Below, piece after piece: positions 1 to 5,493 of a stretch of DNA of 9,987 bases (position 1 is its first letter; every line of letters starts with the position of its first letter). The position numbers were made by a program, and so were the translations under genes. Source of the DNA: Actinomycetota bacterium (GTDB lineage: Bacteria > Actinomycetota > Acidimicrobiia > Acidimicrobiales > Microtrichaceae); assembly GCA_005777415.1 (NCBI GenBank), contig SXMI01000061.1, positions 1 to 9,987 on the forward strand. Direction: 5' to 3'. Below the pieces are notes generated by a model. It was not told where the DNA came from and did not search any database. It saw only the letters and a program-made list of their open reading frames with translations.

Positions 1-169
1 GACCTCGCCCGGGGGAACGACGGCGGCGGCCGTGGCGGCCTTCGAGGACGGTGGGTTCGGCCCGCTGGTCGAGCGGGCGGTCGTGGCCGCGGCCGAGCGG
101 GCGGCCGAGCTGGGGGCGGCCGCGGCCCCGCCGGGTGCCGCGTCCGATCACGACGAGGACGAGCGGTAG
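1..169 (+). CDS. proC: Pyrroline-5-carboxylate reductase, C-terminal fragment
   Basis: This is the 3' end of a gene cut by the window edge; the reading frame starts at base 2 and ends at a TAG at 167-169, leaving 55 residues. The visible part opens with TSPGGTTAAAVAAFEDGGFG and continues into an alanine-rich helix ending RAAELG. The Thr-Ser-Pro-Gly-Gly-Thr-Thr motif followed by an alanine-rich helix and a Glu-Asp-Gly-Gly turn is the signature of the C-terminal dimerisation domain of P5C reductase, which reduces pyrroline-5-carboxylate to proline with NAD(P)H in the cytosol. A short acidic tail (SDHDEDER) follows the conserved domain. In actinobacteria proC is often found close to the rex-hem cluster, which fits the rest of the window. 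The next gene starts 9 bases downstream, so the two are probably co-transcribed. The catalytic N-terminal Rossmann domain is outside the window, so integrity cannot be judged. Confidence 0.85.
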   Translation, partial: TSPGGTTAAAVAAFEDGGFGPLVERAVVAAAERAAELGAAAAPPGAASDHDEDER

Positions 170-178
170 GTTCCGCCG

Positions 179-1081
179 GTGGACGAGCTGCGCTACCGGA
201 ACGTCTCGTTCCTCTCCGACTACGGGCGGACCGACGAGTTCGTCGGCGTGGTGCACGCCGTCATCCACCAGCTGTGTCCCGGGGTGCAGGTCCTCGATGT
301 GACCCACGACGTCCCGCCCTTCGACGTGCGGGCCGGCGGCCTGACGCTGGCCCGGAGCGTGCAGTACCTGCCGCCGGGCGTCGTGGTCGCGGTCGTCGAC
401 CCCGGTGTGGGGACGGCGCGTCGTCGGATCGCGGTCGAGGTCGGCGACGGCGCATCGGTGCTGGTCGGCCCCGACAACGGGTTGCTCGCTCCGGCGGTGG
501 CCATGGTGGGCGGCGCCACCCGCGCCGTGGCCCTGACCGACACCTCGCACCACCTCGATGCCCCGGGGCCTCTGTTCGACGGTCGGGACGTGTTCGCCCC
601 CGTGGCGGCCCGGCTCTGTGCCGGCGTCCCGCTCGAGGACCTCGGCGAGCTGGTGGACCCGGCCGGACTGGTTCCGGGCCTCATGCCGGTGGCGCGCCCG
701 GAACCGGACGGGACGGTCGCCGCCGAGGTGCTCTGGGTCGACCGGTTCGGGAACGTCCAGTTGAACCTGGGTCCCGACGACCTGCCGGGCGGTGAGCAGC
801 ACCTGGAGCTCCGTCTCGACGACCGCCGGTTCTCGGCCCGTCGGGCGGTGACGTTCGCCGACGTGGGCGCCGGCGCCCTCGGGTTGGTCGTCGACAGCTA
901 CGGCATGCTGGCCGTGGTGGCGGACCGCTCCTCGGCCGCCGAGGAGCTCGGTGTCGCCGCCGGTGACGAGGTCGTCGTGGCCGCGCTCGAGGGCGACGGC
1001 CCTCAGGTCGCCGTCACGACCACGGTCCGGCTGCGGGGTCCGGTGACCGGCGCGGACGCGCCGACGGGAACGGAGGACTGA
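179..1081 (+). CDS. SAM hydrolase (S-adenosyl-L-methionine:hydroxide adenosyltransferase, DUF62 family) with altered triad
   Basis: The 300-residue product matches the DUF62 family along its length, starting from a GTG 9 bases after proC. Family members use an activated water to split SAM into adenosine and methionine and are relatives of the fluorinase and chlorinase. Visible motifs: SDYG (13-16), VVDPGVGTARRR (72-83), VGPDNGLLAPA (96-106), FDGRDVFAPVAA (133-144) and WVDRFGNVQLNL (186-197), the last opening the C-terminal beta-barrel domain. The catalytic triad described for this family is Asp-Arg-His. Here Asp74 and Arg81 are present with the right spacing, but the His of the usual FHGRD motif is Asp134 (codon GAC at 578-580). 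The loop is not that of a fluorinase or chlorinase either. The family assignment is firm; the activity is uncertain because of this change. Its stop overlaps the start of a miniprotein gene. Confidence 0.88.
   Translation: MDELRYRNVSFLSDYGRTDEFVGVVHAVIHQLCPGVQVLDVTHDVPPFDVRAGGLTLARSVQYLPPGVVVAVVDPGVGTARRRIAVEVGDGASVLVGPDNGLLAPAVAMVGGATRAVALTDTSHHLDAPGPLFDGRDVFAPVAARLCAGVPLEDLGELVDPAGLVPGLMPVARPEPDGTVAAEVLWVDRFGNVQLNLGPDDLPGGEQHLELRLDDRRFSARRAVTFADVGAGALGLVVDSYGMLAVVADRSSAAEELGVAAGDEVVVAALEGDGPQVAVTTTVRLRGPVTGADAPTGTED
1072..1076 (+). promoter_or_regulatory. Shine-Dalgarno sequence for the 29-aa ORF
   Basis: GGAGG lies in the last codons of the SAM hydrolase gene, 4 bases before the ATG at 1081. 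It is one of the clearest Shine-Dalgarno matches in a window where most starts have none, and it supports real translation of the short ORF. Confidence 0.5.
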
Positions 1082-1170
1082 TGCGACGCAACACGACGAT
1101 CGCCGTGGTGATCCTGCTCGGGGTCATCGTCGGTGCGACCTTCCTGCAGTTGGTCGTGCTCGCCCCGTGA
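1081..1170 (+). CDS. Predicted 29-residue single-pass membrane miniprotein
   Basis: An ATG overlaps the last base of the SAM hydrolase stop codon (TGATG), preceded by GGAGG, and the frame runs 29 codons to a TGA at 1168-1170. The product starts MRRNTT and then has an unbroken hydrophobic stretch from about residue 7 to 28 (IAVVILLGVIVGATFLQLVV), ending LAP. A short basic head followed by one hydrophobic helix predicts an inner-membrane protein with its N-terminus in the cytoplasm. The start overlap suggests translational coupling to the SAM hydrolase. I do not recognise a family and propose no function. The alternative is a chance ORF in the intergenic region, but the start context and the clean membrane segment argue against that. 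A GC-rich inverted repeat begins within its last codons. Confidence 0.55.
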   Translation: MRRNTTIAVVILLGVIVGATFLQLVVLAP

Positions 1171-1193
1171 CGGCCGGCGATGTTCACGGGGCG
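1161..1193 (+). terminator. Perfect 10-bp inverted repeat, candidate transcription terminator
   Basis: CGCCCCGTGA (1161-1170) is the exact reverse complement of TCACGGGGCG (1184-1193), with a 13-base loop. The left arm contains the last two codons and the stop of the miniprotein gene. There is no T-tract after the stem, so it is not a classic intrinsic terminator; stem-only terminators have been proposed in high-GC actinobacteria. Its place between the proC unit and the next promoter fits a terminator, but an mRNA-stabilising hairpin is equally possible. Confidence 0.45.
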
Positions 1194-1211
1194 GTGTCCC
1201 CGGCTCGTGAC

Positions 1212-1217
1212 TAGGGT
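1212..1217 (+). promoter_or_regulatory. Candidate -10 element for the acyl-CoA ligase gene
   Basis: TAGGGT matches the actinobacterial TANNNT -10 pattern and stands 9 bases before the GTG start at 1227, which would give an mRNA with almost no leader. No Shine-Dalgarno sequence is visible before the GTG, consistent with leaderless translation. I see no convincing -35 at the usual spacing. Confidence 0.4.
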
Positions 1218-1226
1218 GCCTGCCCG

Positions 1227-2741
1227 GTGAACCTGGCGAACATCATCGAGTCGCACCCGGCCGACGCAGTGGCGCTCATCAGCCGTGGACGGACGACGAC
1301 CTACGGGGAGCTCCGGGACCAGGTGGCGCAGCTCCGCGGCGGACTGCAGCGGCTCGGCCTCGAGCCGGGGGAGCGCGTGGCGATCACCGCCGCCAACAAC
1401 TGGTACTCGGTGGTCTCGTACCTGGCGGCGCTGGGTGCCGGTCTGGTGGCCGTGCCCCTGAACCCGCAGAGCCCGCCGGCGGCGCTGCAGTCCGAGCTCG
1501 ACGAGGTCGGCGCCGCAGCCGTGGTGCTCGGGCCGACGAGCCGGTCGACCTTCGACGAGGTGGACCGCTCCGAGGTCCCGTCGCTGCGGTACGTGATCCG
1601 CACCGGTGGCGGGTCGGACGGCGACCACGACCTCGACGAGCTGATGGCCGGCGATCCGGTTCCGGTCGTCGACGTCGACCCCTCGGCGCTGGCGGTGCTC
1701 GTGTTCAGCTCGGGGACCGCCGGGCGACCCAGGGCCGTGATGCTGACGCACGCGAACCTGTACACCAACGTGCAGCAGGCGCTCGCAGGACAGCTCGATC
1801 CCCAGCGGGCGGACGACGTCGTGTTCGGGTTGCTCCCGACCTTCCACATCTTCGGGCTGAACGTCATGCTCGGCCTGTCGCTGGCCACCGGATCCCGGGT
1901 CCTGCTCGTGGAGCGCTTCGACCCGGCCTCGGCCATCGAGGCGATCGAACGGCACGGCGTCACGGTGATCGCCGGACCCCCGACGATGTGGGCCGCCTTC
2001 GCCGGGATGCCCGGAGTGGGGCCCGGAGCCTTCGCCACCGTCCGCACGGCGGTCTCCGGGGCGGCCAAGCTGCCGGTCGAGGTGGCCCGGGCCATGGAGG
2101 ACCGCTTCGGCATCCGCCTCGAGGAGGGCTACGGCCTCACCGAGGCGTCGCCGGTGGTGACGTCCTCGGGCGGCACCGGAGCACCGTTCGGCTCGGTGGG
2201 CGTGCCCGTGCCGGGCCTCGAGCTGCGGATCGTCGACGACACCGGCGCCGACGTCCTGGTGGGAGACGTCGGCAACCTGATCCTCCGGGGGCCCAACGTG
2301 TTCGCCGGCTACTGGGGTGACGACGAGGCGACCGCCCGCGTGATCGTGGACGGGTGGCTCCACACCGGCGACATGGCCGTCGTGGACGACCAGGGTTTCC
2401 TCTACATCGTCGACCGGGCCAAGGACCTGGTGATCGTCTCGGGGTTCAACGTGTTCCCGGCCGAGGTCGAGGACGTGCTCGCCCAGCATCCGGCCGTGCA
2501 GGCCTGCGCGGTCGTCGGCGTCCCGCACCCCTACACCGGCGAGTCGATCCGGGCCTACGTCCAGGTCGCCGCCGGGGCGTCCGTCGAGGAGGAGGAGCTG
2601 ATCGCCTTCTGCGCCGACCACCTCGCCCGCTACAAGTGCCCGAACAAGGTGTGGTTCGTCGAGTCGATCCCCCAGGGCGTCACCGGCAAGGTGCTCCGGC
2701 GCCAGTTGCTCGCCTCCGTGGACGCTCCGCTCGACGACTGA
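1227..2741 (+). CDS. AMP-binding acyl-CoA ligase (FadD-like)
   Basis: The 504-residue product is a complete adenylate-forming enzyme, predicted to activate a carboxylic acid with ATP to an acyl-adenylate and transfer it to CoA. Motifs in order: the ATP phosphate loop SSGTAGRPRAVMLTH (161-175), LPTFHIFGL (203-211), EEGYGLTEASP (299-309), GWLHTGD (376-382), the hinge DRAKDLVIVSGFNVFPAEVE (396-415) and the C-terminal catalytic lysine Lys488 in PQGVTGKVLRRQL. All key ligase residues are in place. The phosphate loop is slightly unusual: the common TTGxPKG appears as TAGRPRA, with Arg169 where Lys is usual. Overall resemblance is to medium/long-chain fatty acyl-CoA ligases, but related benzoate or other acid ligases cannot be excluded, so no symbol is given. 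The gene stands alone between two apparent operons, with its own -10 element; nothing around it identifies the substrate. Confidence 0.88.
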   Translation: MNLANIIESHPADAVALISRGRTTTYGELRDQVAQLRGGLQRLGLEPGERVAITAANNWYSVVSYLAALGAGLVAVPLNPQSPPAALQSELDEVGAAAVVLGPTSRSTFDEVDRSEVPSLRYVIRTGGGSDGDHDLDELMAGDPVPVVDVDPSALAVLVFSSGTAGRPRAVMLTHANLYTNVQQALAGQLDPQRADDVVFGLLPTFHIFGLNVMLGLSLATGSRVLLVERFDPASAIEAIERHGVTVIAGPPTMWAAFAGMPGVGPGAFATVRTAVSGAAKLPVEVARAMEDRFGIRLEEGYGLTEASPVVTSSGGTGAPFGSVGVPVPGLELRIVDDTGADVLVGDVGNLILRGPNVFAGYWGDDEATARVIVDGWLHTGDMAVVDDQGFLYIVDRAKDLVIVSGFNVFPAEVEDVLAQHPAVQACAVVGVPHPYTGESIRAYVQVAAGASVEEEELIAFCADHLARYKCPNKVWFVESIPQGVTGKVLRRQLLASVDAPLDD

Positions 2742-2780
2742 GCGACCCGGCTGGGGCGCCGCCGAGGCCCCCGGAGCTTT
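2724..2780 (+). terminator. Weak terminator-like fold after the acyl-CoA ligase gene
   Basis: GGGGC (2753-2757) can pair with GCCCC (2767-2771), and directly stacked outside it GCTCCG (2724-2729) can pair with CGGAGC (2772-2777), followed by TTT at 2778-2780. The T run is only three bases and the 5' arm of the outer stem is inside the coding region. It sits immediately before the rex promoter, where a terminator would be expected. The evidence is only the pairing and the position. Confidence 0.3.
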
Positions 2781-2808
2781 GTCGGTCCTCGGACGCCTGC
2801 GTTACCGT
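2779..2808 (+). promoter_or_regulatory. Candidate leaderless promoter for rex and the hem operon
   Basis: TTGTCG (2779-2784) resembles a -35 and TACCGT (2803-2808) a TANNNT -10, separated by 18 bases. The -10 ends 6 bases before the rex ATG at 2815, so transcription would begin at or next to the start codon. No Shine-Dalgarno sequence precedes the ATG, as expected for a leaderless mRNA. I found no good match to the known Rex operator (TGTGAA-spacer-TTCACA) here. Confidence 0.55.
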
Positions 2809-2814
2809 CCGTCC

Positions 2815-3504
2815 ATGGCAGCAGGGGGAGCGCGGCGGACCGTCCCGGACGCGGCCGTCGCCCGGCTGCCCGTCTACCACCGCTGTCTGCTTGAGCTCGA
2901 GGCCCAGGGCCGGGACACCGTGTCCTCGGAGCAGCTCGCCGAACTCGCCGGGGTCACGGCGGCCAAGGTCCGCAAGGATCTGTCCCACTTCGGTTCCTAC
3001 GGGACGCGTGGGGTCGGCTACGCCGTCCCGCAGCTGATCCTGGACCTGCGCCGGGAGCTGGGCCTGACCCACAACTGGCGCTGTGTGATCGTCGGTGCCG
3101 GCAACCTCGGTTCGGCGCTGGCGGCCTTCGGGGGGTTCCGGGAGCGCGGCTTCGAGGTGGTGGGCGTCGTGGACGTCGACCCCGGCCGGATCGGCCGGGA
3201 GGTGGGCGGGCTGCTCGTCGGTCACGAGGACGACCTGGACCGGATCGTCGCCGACCACGATGTCGCCATCGGCGTCGTGGCCGTCCCGCCGTCGGCGGCG
3301 CAGGAGGCTGCCGACCGGCTCGTCGCCTGCGGGGTCCGCTCCATCCTGAACTTCGCCCCCACGGTCCTCGACGTACCGGAGGAGGTGCAGGTGCGCAACG
3401 TCGATCTGGCGGTCGAGCTGCAGATCCTGGCGTTCCACGAGGGCCGGCGCAGCGACCCGGTCGAGACGGCGGCACCGGTGATCGGGGAGTCGGCGAGCGC
3501 CTGA
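2815..3504 (+). CDS. rex: Redox-sensing transcriptional repressor Rex
   Basis: The 229-residue product is a full-length Rex, a dimeric repressor that reads the NADH/NAD+ ratio and releases DNA when NADH is high. The N-terminal winged helix starts at about residue 10 (VPDAAVARLPVYHRCLLELE) and includes the recognition region KVRKDLSHFGSYGTRGVGY (51-69). The Rossmann domain has VIVGAGNLGSALA (91-103) and Asp120/Asp122 at the end of the second strand (VVGVVDVDP). The segment FAPTVLDVPEEVQVRNVDLA (180-199) and the closing helix LQILAFHE are typical of the swapped C-terminal region. I chose the ATG at 2815 over a TTG at 2779: the latter adds 12 residues not typical of Rex and its TTG fits better as part of the -35. 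In Streptomyces, rex heads a rex-hem operon and represses it; the same order here suggests autoregulation and redox control of heme synthesis, although no operator is visible. Confidence 0.93.
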   Translation: MAAGGARRTVPDAAVARLPVYHRCLLELEAQGRDTVSSEQLAELAGVTAAKVRKDLSHFGSYGTRGVGYAVPQLILDLRRELGLTHNWRCVIVGAGNLGSALAAFGGFRERGFEVVGVVDVDPGRIGREVGGLLVGHEDDLDRIVADHDVAIGVVAVPPSAAQEAADRLVACGVRSILNFAPTVLDVPEEVQVRNVDLAVELQILAFHEGRRSDPVETAAPVIGESASA

Positions 3505-3523
3505 GCGCCGCCGACGCGACGAG

Positions 3524-4171
3524 GTGCTCCTCGACGTCGACGTCCGGGGGTGGCGGTGTCTGGTCGTGGGTGCCGGCCCGGTCGGATCGCGCCGGGCGCT
3601 GCGGCTCGTCCGGAACGGCGCCGAGGTCCACGTGGTGGCGCCGGACGCCACCGACGACGTCGTGGCGGCGGCGGCCGCCGGATCGCTCCGCTGGTCCGCC
3701 CGGCCCTTCGAGGTCACGGATGCATCGGGGTGTCGGCTGGTCGTCGTGGCGAGCGGGGACGACTCGGTGGACGAGTTCGCCGCCGCTGCCGCCGAACCGG
3801 GTGCACTCGTGAACCGGGCCGGGGCGGCCCGGCGGGGTGATCTCCGGTTCCCGGCGGTGGCGGTCGACGACGGCGTCGTCGTGACCGTCGCCACACCGGC
3901 GCAGGTCCCGGCCCTGTCGAGCTGGCTCGCCCGACGGATCGCCGTGGCACTCGACGCTCTGGTGGGCCTGGATTCCGAGCAGCGTCGGGTGCTCGCGGAC
4001 CTGCTGGCCGAGGTCCGGGCCGAGGTGCCGGGGGGCTCCGGAGCGTCGGGCGTAGATTGGCGGTCGGGACTGGATCGGAGCATGCTGGACCCGGTTCTGT
4101 TGGACCTCATCCGGGCTGGCCGTCGGGCCGAAGCGAAGGAGCGCCTCCAGGCGTGTCTGTCGTCGTCGTAG
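3524..4171 (+). CDS. Precorrin-2 dehydrogenase-like protein (CysG N-domain/Met8p family), active site diverged
   Basis: The 215-residue product resembles the NAD-dependent precorrin-2 dehydrogenase that makes sirohydrochlorin for siroheme and cobalamin. The N-terminal Rossmann fold is clear: GWRCLVVGAGPVGSRRALRL (9-28), then NGAEVHVVAPD (31-41) and LVVVASGDD (72-80). The middle and C-terminal parts follow the family pattern but weakly. Where CysG has NVVD with the catalytic Asp (Asp104 of CysG, Asp141 of yeast Met8p), this protein has NRAG with Gly100. The usual GGTSP segment is degenerate (TPAQVPALSSWLARR, 123-137). The C-terminus is a short helix (LIRAGRRAEAKERLQ, 195-209). The GTG start lies 19 bases after rex with only a weak ribosome site; its 3' end overlaps hemA by 19 bases. 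Placement before hemA, as in several Gram-positives, and the CobA domain downstream support the role. Chelatase activity is doubtful, and reduced or altered dehydrogenase activity is possible. Confidence 0.72.
   Translation: MLLDVDVRGWRCLVVGAGPVGSRRALRLVRNGAEVHVVAPDATDDVVAAAAAGSLRWSARPFEVTDASGCRLVVVASGDDSVDEFAAAAAEPGALVNRAGAARRGDLRFPAVAVDDGVVVTVATPAQVPALSSWLARRIAVALDALVGLDSEQRRVLADLLAEVRAEVPGGSGASGVDWRSGLDRSMLDPVLLDLIRAGRRAEAKERLQACLSSS
4136..4141 (+). promoter_or_regulatory. Shine-Dalgarno sequence for hemA
   Basis: AAGGAG lies within the upstream gene, 11 bases before the GTG at 4153. The spacing is a little long, but it is the best ribosome site in the region and supports 4153 as the hemA start. 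Confidence 0.4.
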
Positions 4172-5487
4172 GAGCAAACCACCGCACCGCACCGCTCGAC
4201 CTGCTCGAGCAGATGACGGTCGACGCGGAGCGCCTGCCCAAGCTGCTCGACGCCCTGGGTTCGGCCGAGCACATCTCCGAGGTCGTGGTGCTCTCGACCT
4301 GCAACCGGACCGAGGTGTACCTGGTCGCCGAGCGGTTCCACGGCGCCTACGACGAGGTCCGGGACTTCTTCTCGGACCTCACGTTCCTGCCGCCCGAGCG
4401 GTTCGCCGACTCGCTCTACGTCCACTACGACGGCGAGGCCGTGCGGCACCTGTTCGACGTGGCCGCCGGACTGGACTCGGCCGTGCCCGGCGAGCACGAG
4501 GTGCTCGGGCAGGTGCGCACCGCGTGGGACGTCGCCCGTGTCGAGGGTGCGTGCGGTCGCCACCTCAACCTCCTGTTCCGCCACGCCCTCGAGGTCGGCA
4601 AGCGGGCCCGGTCCGAGACGTCGATCGCCCAGCGGGTGACGTCGGTGTCGCAGGCCGCGGTCGTGCTCGCCGCCGAGGAACTCGGTGACCTGAGCGGTCG
4701 GAACGCCGTGCTCGTCGGTGCCGGAGGGATGGGCCGGGCCGTGGCCGGGTTCCTCCTCGACGCCGGTGTCGCCAGCCTGACGGTCGCCAACCGGAGTCCT
4801 GAGGGTGCGGCCGAGCTCGTGGCCGCGGTCGGCGCTGAGGGCGGGGGCGACCGGTGTGTCACCGTGCCGCTCGCCGAGGTGGAGCAGCGACTCCGTGGCG
4901 CCGATCTGGTCGTGACGGCGACCGGGGCGTCCGAGGCGCTCCTGGGGGTGGCGGCGGTGGCCGCCGCCGTCGAGGGTCGCAGCGACGACCTGGTGCTCGT
5001 CGACATCGGGGTGCCGCGCGACATCGATCCGGCCGTGGCGGCCATCGACGGCGTGCGACTCCTCGACATGGCGTGCGTGTCCGCCCTGACCGACGCCAGC
5101 CTGGCGGAACGCCACCGCGAGGTCGCCGCCGTGCGGGTCATCGTGGATGACGAGGTGGACCGGTTCGTGGCGATCGCCACGGCCCGGGAGGTCGACCCGG
5201 TCGTCCGGGCGCTCCGGGAACGCGTCGAGGCGGTGCGCGCCGCCGAGCTCGATCGACTCGCCGGCCGGTTCGCCGACCTCGACGAGCAGCAGGTGCAGGC
5301 GGTCGACGAGCTCACCCGGGCCGTCGTGGCGAAGCTGCTCCACGAGCCGACGCTCCGCCTGAAGGCGTCGGCGGGATCGTCCCTGGGCGATCGGCTCGCC
5401 GAGTCGGTGCGGGACCTGTTCGACCTCGCCGACCCCGATGCCGGCTCGGCGACTGAGCACCCGGATCCCACCACGACCACGGACTGA
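4153..5487 (+). CDS. hemA: Glutamyl-tRNA reductase
   Basis: HemA reduces glutamyl-tRNA(Glu) to glutamate-1-semialdehyde with NADPH, the committed step of C5-pathway tetrapyrrole synthesis. The 444-residue product starts SVVVVGANHRTAPLDLLEQ and has the catalytic motif STCNRTEVY with Cys50, the same number as the nucleophile of the E. coli enzyme. Further motifs: AAGLDSAVPGEHEVLGQV (105-122, where many homologues have SMVLGE), FRHALEVGKRARSETSI (142-158), the NADPH-binding VGAGGMGRAV (188-197), ANRSPEGA (212-219) and DIGVPRDIDPAV (284-295). The C-terminal dimerisation helices are complete. I placed the start at GTG 4153: a longer frame from TTG 4057 would add 32 residues overlapping the previous gene and unlike any HemA, while 4153 puts the active-site Cys at position 50 and follows an AAGGAG. 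It overlaps the upstream gene by 19 bases and is followed 6 bases later by hemC, so co-translation is likely. Confidence 0.95.
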   Translation: MSVVVVGANHRTAPLDLLEQMTVDAERLPKLLDALGSAEHISEVVVLSTCNRTEVYLVAERFHGAYDEVRDFFSDLTFLPPERFADSLYVHYDGEAVRHLFDVAAGLDSAVPGEHEVLGQVRTAWDVARVEGACGRHLNLLFRHALEVGKRARSETSIAQRVTSVSQAAVVLAAEELGDLSGRNAVLVGAGGMGRAVAGFLLDAGVASLTVANRSPEGAAELVAAVGAEGGGDRCVTVPLAEVEQRLRGADLVVTATGASEALLGVAAVAAAVEGRSDDLVLVDIGVPRDIDPAVAAIDGVRLLDMACVSALTDASLAERHREVAAVRVIVDDEVDRFVAIATAREVDPVVRALRERVEAVRAAELDRLAGRFADLDEQQVQAVDELTRAVVAKLLHEPTLRLKASAGSSLGDRLAESVRDLFDLADPDAGSATEHPDPTTTTD

Positions 5488-5493
5488 CCGGCC

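Noticed and set aside
1184..1190. TTCAC-like half site near 1184 as a Rex operator for the acyl-CoA ligase gene
   Set aside because: The matching half is 13 bases away, too far for the Rex palindrome; the two halves are better explained as arms of the hairpin at 1161-1193.
2785..2794. GTCC-TC-GGAC near-palindrome between the rex -35 and -10 as a Rex operator
   Set aside because: The arms are only 4 bases long and do not resemble the TGTGAA/TTCACA half sites; short palindromes of this kind are frequent by chance in GC-rich DNA.
2779..2814. TTG 2779 as the rex start codon
   Set aside because: The 12 extra residues are not typical of Rex, and the TTG fits a -35 element 18 bases from a -10 that is positioned for the ATG at 2815.
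4057..4152. A longer HemA starting at TTG 4057
   Set aside because: The 32-residue extension is Gly/Pro-rich, overlaps the preceding gene and is unlike HemA N-termini; from GTG 4153 the catalytic Cys falls at position 50 as in E. coli.
2680..5460. A 926-codon open frame on the minus strand, and other long minus-strand frames such as 1014-2621 and 5583-6941
   Set aside because: They lie opposite well-identified genes and their translations are low-complexity Arg/Asp/Gly/Pro-rich strings without any recognisable domain. Long antisense frames are a normal by-product of the codon bias of GC-rich DNA.
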